Below, piece after piece: positions 44,412 through 52,793 of a stretch of DNA of 64,000 nt. The notes under the pieces are model-generated. The model had not been told where the DNA came from. It made no database searches and saw only the letters and a program-made list of their open reading frames with translations. This stretch comes from Moraxellaceae bacterium AER2_44_116. Lineage in GTDB: Bacteria; Pseudomonadota; Gammaproteobacteria; Pseudomonadales; Moraxellaceae. Position 1 is the first letter of the stretch, and each line of letters opens with the position of its first letter. The stretch spans positions 62,001 to 126,000 of the forward strand of contig VIAD01000004.1 of the NCBI GenBank assembly GCA_006546595.1. The letters are read 5' to 3'. Made by a program: the position numbers and the translations under genes.

Positions 44412-44809
44412 GTCCACGCAATCCTTTACCCCGTCTAACCCCAAAACAATACGCGCAAGCCGTGCGTAAAGTTTTACCTGTTAAACAAGACGTTATCACT
44501 TGGCAAGCTAAACCCTTAGATGGTGAATTTTGGCAGGTTGTGACCCACAAAGGCGAAACACTGGCAACGGTTGCCGACACGGTAACAGAGCCAAAAATCA
44601 GCGCACAAGATGCCGCGCAGTTAATGGCGGATGCCCCGTTATTGTTGAATGAGTTGAAATTGACGCATGACGCACTGTTAGCCGCTTTTACGATGCTGTC
44701 TCAACAAGAAGAATTTTCTTTTGAAAAGTTGATCCCTTTGTCATCCCGTTCCAGTGAGCGTTTAACCTTACTAATGAAATATCGCCACTTGTTAGGGGGT
44801 GTGCAATGA
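44408..44809 (+). CDS. Uncharacterised island protein, 133 residues
   Basis: ATGA overlap with the preceding gene and four-base overlap with the next. The sequence LPRLTPKQYAQAVRKVLPVKQDVITW, then GEFWQVVTHKGETLATVADTVTE and a helical end (DAAQLMADAPLLLNELKLTHDALLAAFTML), shows no known motif. The tight coupling suggests a role in replication of the element. Confidence 0.6.
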   Translation: MSPRNPLPRLTPKQYAQAVRKVLPVKQDVITWQAKPLDGEFWQVVTHKGETLATVADTVTEPKISAQDAAQLMADAPLLLNELKLTHDALLAAFTMLSQQEEFSFEKLIPLSSRSSERLTLLMKYRHLLGGVQ

Positions 44810-45030
44810 CGCTTTTTTATCAATGTACCGAACAGCAAATGCGTAAGTTAGAAATTTTAGACGCGCATTTGCACGTTTTGCAGTCGTTAGCGATGTGTAT
44901 TGACGCGAAACATCCACTGGATTTTAACCCCGAAAAGCTGTCGACGATGCTTTCCACCCTAAGCAATGACCTAACCAATACATTGGCAAGTATTCAAGAA
45001 AACGGCCTTCAAAAACAGGGGGCAATATGA
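44806..45030 (+). CDS. Uncharacterised small helical protein
   Basis: 74 residues, mostly helical (QQMRKLEILDAHLHVLQSLAMCI, KLSTMLSTLSNDLTNTLASI). It overlaps both neighbours by four bases. No family is recognised. Confidence 0.55.
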   Translation: MTLFYQCTEQQMRKLEILDAHLHVLQSLAMCIDAKHPLDFNPEKLSTMLSTLSNDLTNTLASIQENGLQKQGAI

Positions 45031-46040
45031 ATAACTCCCCCATGATTAGTGCCATTCGCCAAGCCGCTACAGCCGCCCTAAATCATGCCGCCGTATTAGT
45101 GCCTGAATGGTTGCCCGATGGTAAACGTCACCACAACGAATGGATAGCTAAAAATCCCGTTCGTGGCGACCGTCAAACAGGCTCTTTTAGCGTGTCCTTA
45201 CTAACAGGCAAATGGAATGACTTTGCCGATGGCGGCGCAAAAGGTGGCGACTTAGTGGGCTTATTAGCCTATTTGCACCACTGCAAACAATGGCAAGCCG
45301 CGCAAACCATAGATAGCCGTTTAGGTTTGGGCTTGTTTACCGCATCAGGCCAAGCAAGCACGCCCAATGAAGCACAACAAGCCGCTATTGCTGCATCACT
45401 CAAACGCGCCGAAGCAAGCCAACTGCAAGCACAAATTAGAGAAAAGCACGACCGCGAATCTGCCAAGCTGCAAGCGTTATCTATGTGGCTATACGCACAG
45501 TCTGCCAGTAAAGATCATAGCTACTTACTCAAAAAGCAAGTGCTGGCTTATGGCTTGCGTCAAAGTAAAGTGGGTAATTTGCTTGTACCCGTATGCTTTA
45601 ACGGTGAAATAGTCAACTTGCAACAAATCACACCTTATGGTCAAAAGTTGTTTTTAACAGGCGGTCAAGTCAAGGAGTGTTACTCACCAATTGGCCGCGT
45701 GATGACAGGCCAACGCCTGTATATCTGTGAGGGATGGGCAACAGGTGCAACATTACACCAACACACGGGCAAAGCGGTTGCTTGTGCCTTAAACGCAGGC
45801 AATCTAAAAGCCGTGGCCTTAGCCATGCGTGCGCGATATGGCGAGACGGTCGAATTAGTCATTGCAGGGGATGACGACCGACAAACCACCACCAATGCAG
45901 GCCGCAAAGCCGCTAACGATGCCGCCTTAGCCATTGGGGCAACAGTGGTTTTTCCGCAATGGCCGCACGATGCCCCATGCTATTTAACCGACTTTAACGA
46001 CTTAGCCTTGTGGCTTAACGAACAGGAGCTAATTGCATGA
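45027..46040 (+). CDS. Toprim-domain primase-like protein
   Basis: A 337-residue protein. The N-terminal part (NPVRGDRQTGSFSVSLLTGKWNDFADGGAKGGDLVGLLAYL) matches the region of phage/island primases that normally sits around the zinc finger, but the cysteines are absent. The Toprim domain follows: YICEGWATGATLHQHTG holds the Glu and VIAGDDDRQTTTNAGRKAA the DxD. It likely primes replication of the element together with the next gene, which it overlaps by four bases. Confidence 0.88.
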   Translation: MNNSPMISAIRQAATAALNHAAVLVPEWLPDGKRHHNEWIAKNPVRGDRQTGSFSVSLLTGKWNDFADGGAKGGDLVGLLAYLHHCKQWQAAQTIDSRLGLGLFTASGQASTPNEAQQAAIAASLKRAEASQLQAQIREKHDRESAKLQALSMWLYAQSASKDHSYLLKKQVLAYGLRQSKVGNLLVPVCFNGEIVNLQQITPYGQKLFLTGGQVKECYSPIGRVMTGQRLYICEGWATGATLHQHTGKAVACALNAGNLKAVALAMRARYGETVELVIAGDDDRQTTTNAGRKAANDAALAIGATVVFPQWPHDAPCYLTDFNDLALWLNEQELIA

Positions 46041-47803
46041 GTAAGCTAACCTTAGTAACCGAGGCAGAAACGCCCACAGATACGCAAATAGGGCAAGAAC
46101 GGCCTTATTATGCCGTCTATACCAAAGACACAGTTATTGACGGCAAGCACTTTCACGCGGGTACATGGTTTCATACCGTCAAGCATGGCGCACCCAACAG
46201 CAAAGCGATTGAGGTTGACCAATGGCTATGCGCTCCCCTGCATATCGAAGCCGACACCATTAGCAGTGATGATGGCAGCGTAGGACGTTTATTACGCTTT
46301 ACCAATAAGCACGGGCAGCCTGTTGAATGGGTGATGCCTATGGAGCTTATTGCAGGTAGTGGTGAGGAATTGTTAAAGGTGGTTTTCCGTCAAGGGTTAG
46401 TGGCGGATTATGGCTTGCGGCGGTCAATTCCAGCTTATGTTGCCAACAATCAAAGCCCTAGACCTATCTTGGCGACAACTTGCAAAACAGGCTGGCATAA
46501 GTCAGGCGCGTTTGTACTCCCTAATAATGTTTTAGGCGGTAGTGATGTGCGATATCAAGATTCAGGCAAGGCCGCCGCCATATTTTCAAATCAAGGCAGC
46601 CTTGAGGCATGGCAAAAAGAGGTTGCCGCCTTGTGTGTGGGTAATCCCGTGCTGATTTTATCGGTATGTTGTGCCTTAGCCGGGCCCTTGCTGGCAAAGG
46701 TAGGCGTTAATGGCGGTGGTGTGCATTTAGTCGGTGATTCGTCCAGTGGCAAGTCATTAGCGCAATTAGTGGCCGCGTCAGTGTGGGGAAATCCCAACGT
46801 CTTCGCCGCCTCTTGGGATATATCAAAAGGCGGTGTAGAGATTGAGGCCGCCTCACGCAATGACACTATTTTAATTTTGGATGAGATTAAGCGAGCAGAC
46901 CCCAACAAAGTGCAAGAAATGGCCTATGCCATTGCCAACGGCATAGGTAAAAGCACCATGACCCGTGAACGTGAAGGCCGCGCCAAATTATCTTGGCGAG
47001 TGCTTGCTCTATCCAGTGGCGAACGTTCGCTATCGGAACACGCCGCCATAGCAGGTAACAGCGCACACGCGGGGGCAGAGCTACGCATGGTTGATGTTGA
47101 TGCAGGTAATCGCAAATATCGCGCCTTTGATTATTTGCACGGCATGGATGGCGAATCGTTTCACCGTATGCTGACCCTTGCGTGTACCAATCATTACGGC
47201 CATACAGGAGTGATGATGGTTACTCACCTGTTAAAGCAAGCTAAGAAAGAATGGTTTGTGGCCGCCTTTGTTGAGCAAAGAAAAGCCTTTGATACTGAAA
47301 GCGCACAAGCAGGACGGGTAGCCGACCGTTTTGCGGTAATGGCGTTAGCGGGTGAATTGGCAATAGGTTACGGAATATTGCCGTGGCCTGTTGGCGCAGC
47401 ACAAGCCGCTTGTAAGCTACTTTTTAATGAATGGCTATTAAGAGTGGGTGATGGCAATACGGAGGACAGGCAAATATCGAAAGCCATTGCTGATTTTATC
47501 GCAGTACATGGTGATAGCCGTTTTTCGGATATTGACAGCAAATACGCATCAACACATATCAACAATAGAGCGGGCTATTACTTGATAAATGGTGATAAGC
47601 GATTCTATCTGTTTAATACCCCAGCCTTGCGTGAAGCCGCACAAGGTTATAGTCAAGAACGTATTTTAAGAACACTAGAAACAAGTCATGCCCTGATGAT
47701 GGCTAGTGAAGGTAGAAGACAAAAACAATACCGCTTGCATGGTGGAGGCCACGCCCGATTCTTTGTTATTGACCCCGATAAACTGGAGCATGAACACGCT
47801 TAG
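46037..47803 (+). CDS. DUF927-domain helicase-like protein
   Basis: A 588-residue protein of the DUF927 family, the helicase half of island and phage primase-helicases. An N-terminal domain precedes the P-loop VHLVGDSSSGKSLAQLVAASVWG (Walker A) and TILILDEIKRADPNKVQ (Walker B). Later come LALSSGERSLSEHA and ELRMVDVDAGNRKYRAFDYLHG. It probably unwinds the origin and may be the iteron-binding initiator. It is the last gene of the overlapping run. Confidence 0.9.
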   Translation: MSKLTLVTEAETPTDTQIGQERPYYAVYTKDTVIDGKHFHAGTWFHTVKHGAPNSKAIEVDQWLCAPLHIEADTISSDDGSVGRLLRFTNKHGQPVEWVMPMELIAGSGEELLKVVFRQGLVADYGLRRSIPAYVANNQSPRPILATTCKTGWHKSGAFVLPNNVLGGSDVRYQDSGKAAAIFSNQGSLEAWQKEVAALCVGNPVLILSVCCALAGPLLAKVGVNGGGVHLVGDSSSGKSLAQLVAASVWGNPNVFAASWDISKGGVEIEAASRNDTILILDEIKRADPNKVQEMAYAIANGIGKSTMTREREGRAKLSWRVLALSSGERSLSEHAAIAGNSAHAGAELRMVDVDAGNRKYRAFDYLHGMDGESFHRMLTLACTNHYGHTGVMMVTHLLKQAKKEWFVAAFVEQRKAFDTESAQAGRVADRFAVMALAGELAIGYGILPWPVGAAQAACKLLFNEWLLRVGDGNTEDRQISKAIADFIAVHGDSRFSDIDSKYASTHINNRAGYYLINGDKRFYLFNTPALREAAQGYSQERILRTLETSHALMMASEGRRQKQYRLHGGGHARFFVIDPDKLEHEHA

Positions 47804-47963
47804 TCACACGGCAAAGAATAAGCATAATGTTATGTTATAACGTTTTATTTCATAGGCAGGCTAAGAATGAAAAATAATTGTCATTTAGGCCAATTTTTTT
47901 CTTAAAGACGTGCAAAAAAAGAGACTTCTTTGCTTTGCAAATTCTAGAAATGGAAAAAGACGT

Positions 47964-48213
47964 GGTTACAAAGGTTACAAGGTTACAGCCTAGAGCCGTA
48001 AGGGTTTGACTGTAACCTCATTAAAAACAGTAAAGGTTACAAAGGTTACAAATATGTTTATTTAATATATAAAATTTGTTTTTTATAACCTTTTTATTGA
48101 TTCTGTAACCAGAGACAGCTTTTGTAACCAGTTGAAAATATTTAGAGGTTACAGCTACAACCACTGAGGCTCTAGGCTTTGAGTGGGTTTGTAACCTTGT
48201 AACCTCTGTAACC
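47964..48213. repeat. Iteron cluster B (AGGTTACA)
   Basis: The 619-base gap after the helicase gene has no gene. GGTTACA occurs at 47964, 47973, 47981, 48035, 48044 and 48147, and its complement at 48011, 48104, 48123, 48190, 48198 and 48207. AGGTTACAG (47980-47988) and CTGTAACCT (48010-48018) form a perfect dyad around a loop starting TAGAGCCGTAAGGG, almost identical to that of cluster A. An inverted core fragment GGCTCTAGGC lies at 48168-48177. The palindrome TTAGCCTGCTAA is at 48351-48362. It could be a replication origin. Confidence 0.78.
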
Positions 48214-48422
48214 AAGGTTTCTAGAGAGGTGGCTCAGAGGGGTGGTACAGGAGTAGAGAAAAATAATTGTCATTTATGCCAATCGTATGACGATATTAAC
48301 GACTAAAAAAGAGAGGTGATTATCGACAAAAACAGTCAAAACCTTTTCTTTTAGCCTGCTAAAAACAAGGGCAGGCAACACCGATTTATTACGTTTACCA
48401 ACCACCCATAAGGGGATAGACC

Positions 48423-49175
48423 ATGCAAGAAAAAACCACAGCCTTACCTGAAAAAATACAGGCGGCCATTGACCACCACCAAACCGCAAAACAGGCATTT
48501 ATTGACAGCTACGACAAATACAAGGCTACCCTTGCCCGTTTGGATAAGCACCGTAAAACCGCGCAAGCCGCCCACAATCAAGCACAACAAACAGGCCAAC
48601 AATGGCGCGAACTCATTCGCCTAAGTGATGGCGCATTAACGAAAGAGATTACCGCTCTACGCCGCAAAGAAACCGAAGATAACGACCTAGCCGAAGAGTT
48701 TGACAAAGTTGTACTGGAGGTTGAGAGCATCGCCATTGAAAGCGAGCGTGAGGCTTATGAGATGTGGTGCAAACATGGTGAAGCATGTCATAACGCCGCT
48801 AAGTTGTACGATGACCATGTATTACAAAATGCGACCCGTGAATTATTGGCGTTACCAGAGGCTAAAGTAATTGCCTTGAACATCCGTCAATCTATGAATA
48901 AGTCGATAGCCAATTCAGAGTATTGTTATGGTTTAGATGCCACTAAAAGTGGACAAGAGCAGTATCTTGCAATAGCCAAAGAAAAGGCTGGTAATTACTT
49001 AGTGTCGTTGTTTTTAGGGCTTATTGATGGCGTAGAAGATAATCAGATGTTTGATGATGTACGGAAGTCTTTAACGATGGAAAATTCATCACTTATAGAC
49101 AAGCGCAAATTTGCACCTAAATCACCAGCACAAAAACACATAGAGAGATACCAAGCCACCGACAATGCCGCTTAA
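48423..49175 (+). CDS. Coiled-coil protein, possibly Psu-like
   Basis: A 250-residue, mostly helical, charged protein. The first 120 residues read as long coiled coil (AFIDSYDKYKATLARLDKHRKTAQAAHNQAQQTGQQWREL, LRRKETEDNDLAEEFDKVVLEVESI). The C-terminal DKRKFAPKSPAQKHIERYQ faintly recalls the end of the P4 polarity suppression protein Psu. Position downstream of the replication genes in a P4-type element fits that idea, but the similarity is weak. It is followed by a terminator. Confidence 0.55.
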   Translation: MQEKTTALPEKIQAAIDHHQTAKQAFIDSYDKYKATLARLDKHRKTAQAAHNQAQQTGQQWRELIRLSDGALTKEITALRRKETEDNDLAEEFDKVVLEVESIAIESEREAYEMWCKHGEACHNAAKLYDDHVLQNATRELLALPEAKVIALNIRQSMNKSIANSEYCYGLDATKSGQEQYLAIAKEKAGNYLVSLFLGLIDGVEDNQMFDDVRKSLTMENSSLIDKRKFAPKSPAQKHIERYQATDNAA

Positions 49176-49197
49176 CGCCCTGAGAGTTAGCCTCAAC

Positions 49198-49227
49198 AAA
49201 AAAACCGCTGTCATAGCGGTTTTTTTA
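49198..49227 (+). terminator. Rho-independent terminator after the coiled-coil gene
   Basis: AAACCGCT, GTCAT loop, AGCGGTTT with a following run of T. Confidence 0.85.
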
Positions 49228-49350
49228 TGTCACGCCTATTTTTATTATATGAAAAATATACTCAACAGCAAAAATAAGTATTTTTATTGATTTAACCCAA
49301 GAAAAAGCAATTGGGACCCCGCCCCACCTGCCCACTAAATAGGTCGGTTT

Positions 49351-49466
49351 TGATGCAGTTGACGCAATAGTTCAAAGCCTTACGGCTGTAGGCATGGCTT
49401 AGGGGTTTTTCACTTCAAAAAGTGATGCACTTTGACGCAAAATGATGCACTTTTGATGCAAGCTAA
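49351..49466. repeat. Iteron cluster C (TGAYGCA)
   Basis: TGATGCA or TGACGCA starts at 49351, 49360, 49423, 49433, 49443 and 49454, with 9-11 base spacing within each group. Between the groups, TCAAAGCCTTACGGCTGTAG (49372-49391) is the cluster A/B core in reverse, matching B at 20 of 22 positions. TGCAAGCTAA at 49457-49466 is half of the TTAGCNNGCTAA palindrome. The 411-base gap holds no gene. Confidence 0.7.
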
Positions 49467-49586
49467 AAGAGGCAGTTTTAAGAAAAAAGGTGGTTTTTAC
49501 GGTTTTTTAAGAAAATGGCGAAAATGAGTAGTCCATGAATGGCCGTAACAAGCCGTATTAGTCTAAATAATTGATAGTAATTTAGC

Positions 49587-49913
49587 TCAAGTCGTGACCG
49601 TTACATGATTTACTGACTCAACAGGCGCACGTTGCACGATAGCAGGCGTTTTTTGTCGTGCTTGCCATAAATCGTAATTTGATTGCATACGCAACCAGTG
49701 TTCAGCATCACCGCCTCGCTCTTTGCCCAGCCAAGCCTCAATGCGTAATGCCATATCAGGCGTAATGCCTGTTACCCCGTGCAATAACCGAGACAAGGTA
49801 ACTCTGGACACTCCTAATTGCTTTGCAGCGGCTGTCACCGTTAAACCTAATGTAGGCAATATTTCTTCACGTAATATTTCAGCAGGGTACGCAGGGTTAA
49901 ACATCATGCTCAT
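49587..49913 (-). CDS. higA: HigA-family antitoxin (XRE)
   Basis: A 108-residue HTH protein: FNPAYPAEILREEILPTLGLTVTAAAKQLGVSRVTLSRLLHGVTGITPDMALRIEAWLGKERGGDAEHWLRMQSNYDLWQA. This is the standard HigA/VapI addiction antidote that binds HigB and represses the operon. AGAGG precedes the start. It lies 12 bases after higB. The pair helps keep the element in its host. Confidence 0.93.
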   Translation of the reverse strand: MSMMFNPAYPAEILREEILPTLGLTVTAAAKQLGVSRVTLSRLLHGVTGITPDMALRIEAWLGKERGGDAEHWLRMQSNYDLWQARQKTPAIVQRAPVESVNHVTVTT

Positions 49914-49925
49914 TTTATTTACCTC

Positions 49926-50222
49926 TTAGTGATAGTCTTGATAATCAACTAATACCGCATTTTCGCCGTCAAAATAAAAGGTTAGCCGCCAATTACCATT
50001 GACTGAAACCGAGTAATGTCCGTCTATGCTTTGGTTTTTAGGGTTTTTACCTGTCAGTTTATGTAGCTTCCAACCGTCAATATTCATGTGTTGTACGGTT
50101 TTTGCCGCGTCAAGTGTGGTCAATTGAAATTGCAACTTACGTGCATGAGCGGCTTGTATTCCTGCCGTGCTACCCGTTTTTGCAAATAACTCTATACCCT
50201 TGTGTCTAAAGCTCTTAATCAT
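49926..50222 (-). CDS. higB: HigB-family toxin (RelE superfamily)
   Basis: A 98-residue ribosome-dependent mRNA interferase. MIKSFRHKGIELFAKTGSTAGIQAAHARKLQFQLTTLDAAKTVQHMNIDGWKLHKLTGKNPKNQSIDGHYSVSVNGNWRLTFYF is a full HigB sequence with the conserved NWRLTF. The ATG at 50222 has GGAGG six bases upstream. It comes before higA as usual for this family. Confidence 0.93.
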   Translation of the reverse strand: MIKSFRHKGIELFAKTGSTAGIQAAHARKLQFQLTTLDAAKTVQHMNIDGWKLHKLTGKNPKNQSIDGHYSVSVNGNWRLTFYFDGENAVLVDYQDYH

Positions 50223-50240
50223 GCCACCCTCCATGACCTA

Positions 50241-50265
50241 AAGTGTATCACTTGTAGATACACTT
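50241..50265. promoter_or_regulatory. Candidate HigBA operator
   Basis: AAGTGTATC and GATACACTT, a perfect 9-base dyad with a 7-base centre, starts 19 bases upstream of higB. HigA repressors bind such dyads. Confidence 0.6.
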
Positions 50266-50472
50266 TTATAGTCCATGAGAGGCTTTACAAGGCCGTATGA
50301 TTCCAAAAGACAAAATAAATGATAGGCTTTTGATAAACAAATAGAGCAAGACGCTCAAGCTGGCAAGAAAGAGGGCGGTAAGGCTCAAAAGTTCCCTAAT
50401 TTGTTCCCAAATTAAAATACAAAAAATAAGAAAGCTAATGTTATCAATAGATACAGAGTGTTTAGCATATTC

Positions 50473-50514
50473 TGTATTGGAAAATAAAGCTGATTCCTTG
50501 TAGTTCCGTGTTAT
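50473..50514 (+). repeat. Attachment site attR
   Basis: Matches attL (38234-38275) at 40 of 42 positions, differing at two C/T sites. It repeats the last codons of mnmE (TGTATTGGAAAATAA). Confidence 0.85.
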
Positions 50515-50565
50515 GACGGGTTTTTTGTTAAGTACATAAACGTAAGTTTGTTTGTATTTTCCATT

Positions 50566-50700
50566 CGCACTGAGCTTGTCGTGCTTCTTCGATACGCTCA
50601 GCATTGACGGACAGAAGTAAACCGCGCATCCTGAGCTTGTCGAAGGGGGGGCTCGATTCTTCGTTAAGCTCAGAATTACCACGAACGGTGAAACTTTTGT
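50566..50700. repeat. Dispersed repeats of CTGAGCTTGTCG type
   Basis: ACTGAGCTTGTCG near 50568, CTTCGATACGCTCAGC near 50587, CCTGAGCTTGTCGAAGG near 50630 and TTCGTTAAGCTCAG near 50660 form overlapping inverted repeats. Related sequence lies at 52699-52750. The 529-base gap around attR otherwise holds no gene. Confidence 0.55.
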
Positions 50701-50751
50701 GTAGGTACTTATTGAAAGCGGAATACTAAACAACAGCAATACACCTCTAAT

Positions 50752-51621
50752 TTACTCCGTTTTAAACAACTTCACCACCGAACTCAAATCCTCCAAACTC
50801 GCACCTTGAGCCGCGTGTAAACGCAACAACTGTGCTGCTAACGCTGAAATAGGCGTACTACTGGTATTTTCTTTCGCCAACGCCACGGCATTATCTAAGT
50901 CTTTTAACAGGGTTTGCACTTTCCATTGCACAGGCTCAAAGCTATGTGTTGCCATGCGCGGTGCAAGAATTTGCAAGGGTAAAGAATCGGCAAAACCGCC
51001 TGCAAGCGCAGGGGCGAGTTGTGCCGCATCCACACCTGCTTTGGCGGCTAAAGCCACAGTTTCGGCAATTAACACTGCGTTACTGGCCACAATCATTTGA
51101 TTGCAGATTTTGGTAATTTGTCCCGTACCAACGTCGCCCATGTGCGTGAGTTTTTGCGATAGATGGCTTGCGATAGGGCGTAACTTAGCAATTTGTTCGT
51201 CTTCGCCGCCCGCCATTATAATTAATGTGCCGTTTTCTGCGCCAGTCACGCCACCAGAGACAGGTGAGTCAATCCAATGCACATTTTGGACGCGTAAACG
51301 GTCGGCAAAGTCACGCGTAGCATCAGGAGTAATACTAGAAAAATCGACAATCAATTGTTGGCTTTGTAAATAATCACTTAAACCATGCTCACCAAACAGC
51401 ACTGATTCAACTGCGGTGGTATCGGCTAAACACAGCATAATCATCTCACATTCGCGGCCAATGTCGGCAAAGTTGGCTGCAAGTTTCGCTCCTTGTTTCA
51501 CTAAGGGTTGGCATTTTTCGGGCGAGCGATTCCATACCCAAACATCATAACCTGCAGCCAATAAACGTGTGGCCATACGGCTACCCATCAAGCCAATGCC
51601 AATAAAACCGATAGTTCCCAT
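50752..51621 (-). CDS. NAD(P)-dependent 3-hydroxyisobutyrate dehydrogenase family protein
   Basis: A 289-residue beta-hydroxyacid dehydrogenase. IGFIGIGLMGSRMATRLLAAGYDVWVWNRSPEKC is the Rossmann motif, with Arg after Asn (WNRS) favouring NADP. IDSPVSGGVTGAENGTLIIMAGG binds substrate, and GQITKICNQMIVASNAVLIAE contains the catalytic Lys. Possible roles include glyoxylate/succinic-semialdehyde or tartronate-semialdehyde reduction. It is a single gene next to the element's right end. Confidence 0.9.
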   Translation of the reverse strand: MGTIGFIGIGLMGSRMATRLLAAGYDVWVWNRSPEKCQPLVKQGAKLAANFADIGRECEMIMLCLADTTAVESVLFGEHGLSDYLQSQQLIVDFSSITPDATRDFADRLRVQNVHWIDSPVSGGVTGAENGTLIIMAGGEDEQIAKLRPIASHLSQKLTHMGDVGTGQITKICNQMIVASNAVLIAETVALAAKAGVDAAQLAPALAGGFADSLPLQILAPRMATHSFEPVQWKVQTLLKDLDNAVALAKENTSSTPISALAAQLLRLHAAQGASLEDLSSVVKLFKTE

Positions 51622-51808
51622 GAAAAAACCTATTCATTTGTAGAAAGAAACAGCACGCATTATCAAAAAAATGTCGTCGCCACTGTGGGTCATAAATGCG
51701 CTATTCTAGCGGCCTTATGATGGTCATCTCAATGTTATATCCTTTCAGTTGAATTCAGCGAATGCGTGAATTTAGCTCAAGGATGGCAAAATAATAGAAG
51801 AGGGATAT

Positions 51809-52684
51809 ATGCTACGAAAATTATTAGGTCTTAAACCCAAAGCCAGCATTTACAGCCAAGTCATGCCGCAAACAGAAGGCGCACTGGAGTTAACCTATTT
51901 AGGCACAGCAGGTTTTATTCTTAAAAATAAACAGCGAACCGTTGTTTTAGACCCTTATTTAAGCCGTATTGGTGTCACCGAATTATTTCGCCCTTTGCAT
52001 ACCAACACGGCATTATTAAAGAAATATATTCCTCACGCCGACGATGTATTAATTGGCCATGCTCATTATGACCATATTTTAGATGCACCCGATTTATGCA
52101 AACAAACAGGCGCACGGTTAATTGGCTCTAAAGCTACTTGTATGGTGGGTCGAGCCGCAGGCTTACCCGAGTCGCAACTGAAAGAAACCGCAGGCCGTGA
52201 AGATATTGCTTGTGGCTCATGGACGGTGCGTGGTTTACCGTCTATTCATGGCAAAGCCATTTTTGGTCGTATTCCGATTGCGGGTGATATTTTATCGCCC
52301 CCCGTTTGGCCGCCCAAATTATTAGATTTAAAGCATGGTTTAGTGCTGAATTGGTTGGTAGATACAGGTTCGCTAAAAATTGTTCATATTGATTCGGCTG
52401 ATTTTATTCCTCAAGAATTACAAGGCATGAAAGCAGATATTGTCTGTTTATGTGCGATTGGCCGTAAATATCGCCCCAATTACGTCAAAGAAGTGGTGGC
52501 ATTATTACAGCCCAAATGGATTATTCCGTGTCATTGGGACACCATGTTTACCCATTATGAAAACGAGCCCGATTATATTCCGAGTGTTGATTTAGCAGGC
52601 TTTATTGAAGAAATTAAAGCGGTGGGTGTTGAGCCGATTGTCATGCCGATGCGTGGTAAACAATGGTTTAAGGTGAATAACTAA
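51809..52684 (+). CDS. MBL-fold metallo-hydrolase
   Basis: A 291-residue metallo-beta-lactamase-fold protein. LELTYLGTAGFIL begins the fold. The metal motif is IGHAHYDHILDAPDL (HxHxDH), with further ligands in SIHGKAI, HIDSADFI and PCHWDTM. The substrate is unknown. AGAGGG precedes the ATG. A repeat hairpin follows it. Confidence 0.88.
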   Translation: MLRKLLGLKPKASIYSQVMPQTEGALELTYLGTAGFILKNKQRTVVLDPYLSRIGVTELFRPLHTNTALLKKYIPHADDVLIGHAHYDHILDAPDLCKQTGARLIGSKATCMVGRAAGLPESQLKETAGREDIACGSWTVRGLPSIHGKAIFGRIPIAGDILSPPVWPPKLLDLKHGLVLNWLVDTGSLKIVHIDSADFIPQELQGMKADIVCLCAIGRKYRPNYVKEVVALLQPKWIIPCHWDTMFTHYENEPDYIPSVDLAGFIEEIKAVGVEPIVMPMRGKQWFKVNN

Positions 52685-52698
52685 GTAAGTATGCAAAA

Positions 52699-52756
52699 GT
52701 TTCGCCGTTCGTGGTGAGCCTGTCGAACCACCCTTCGACAAGCTCAGTGTGAGCGG
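52699..52756. repeat. Intergenic inverted repeat of CTGAGCTTGTCG type
   Basis: GTGAGCCTGTCGAA and TTCGACAAGCTCAG pair apart from one position across a short loop, between the MBL and DUF808 genes. It is related to the repeats at 50566-50700. Confidence 0.65.
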
Positions 52757-52793
52757 TATATTGATCAGTCTTATTTAAACAGGAATCAGCGTT

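Larger units (their letters stand above)
38235..50514. mobile_element. Integrative element in the 3' end of mnmE (about 12.3 kb)
   Basis: Bounded by 42-base direct repeats (40 of 42 identical), with a tyrosine integrase next to the left repeat. The cargo runs in one direction: KilA-N protein, protease pair, AlpA, small proteins, ash-like region, Toprim and DUF927 replication proteins and a coiled-coil protein, with HigBA leftward at the right end. No conjugation, capsid or terminase genes are visible, so it resembles a P4-type satellite or a mobilisable island that depends on a helper. The intact boundaries suggest recent or active mobility. Confidence 0.88.

Noticed and set aside
47964..48213. 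Possible CRISPR array
   Set aside because: Repeats are only 7-9 bases, occur in both orientations and have no regular spacers; iterons explain them better.
50266..50739. Leftward open frame of 157 codons
   Set aside because: It runs across attR and dispersed repeats, has no ribosome-binding site and a composition unlike a protein; it is most likely chance.
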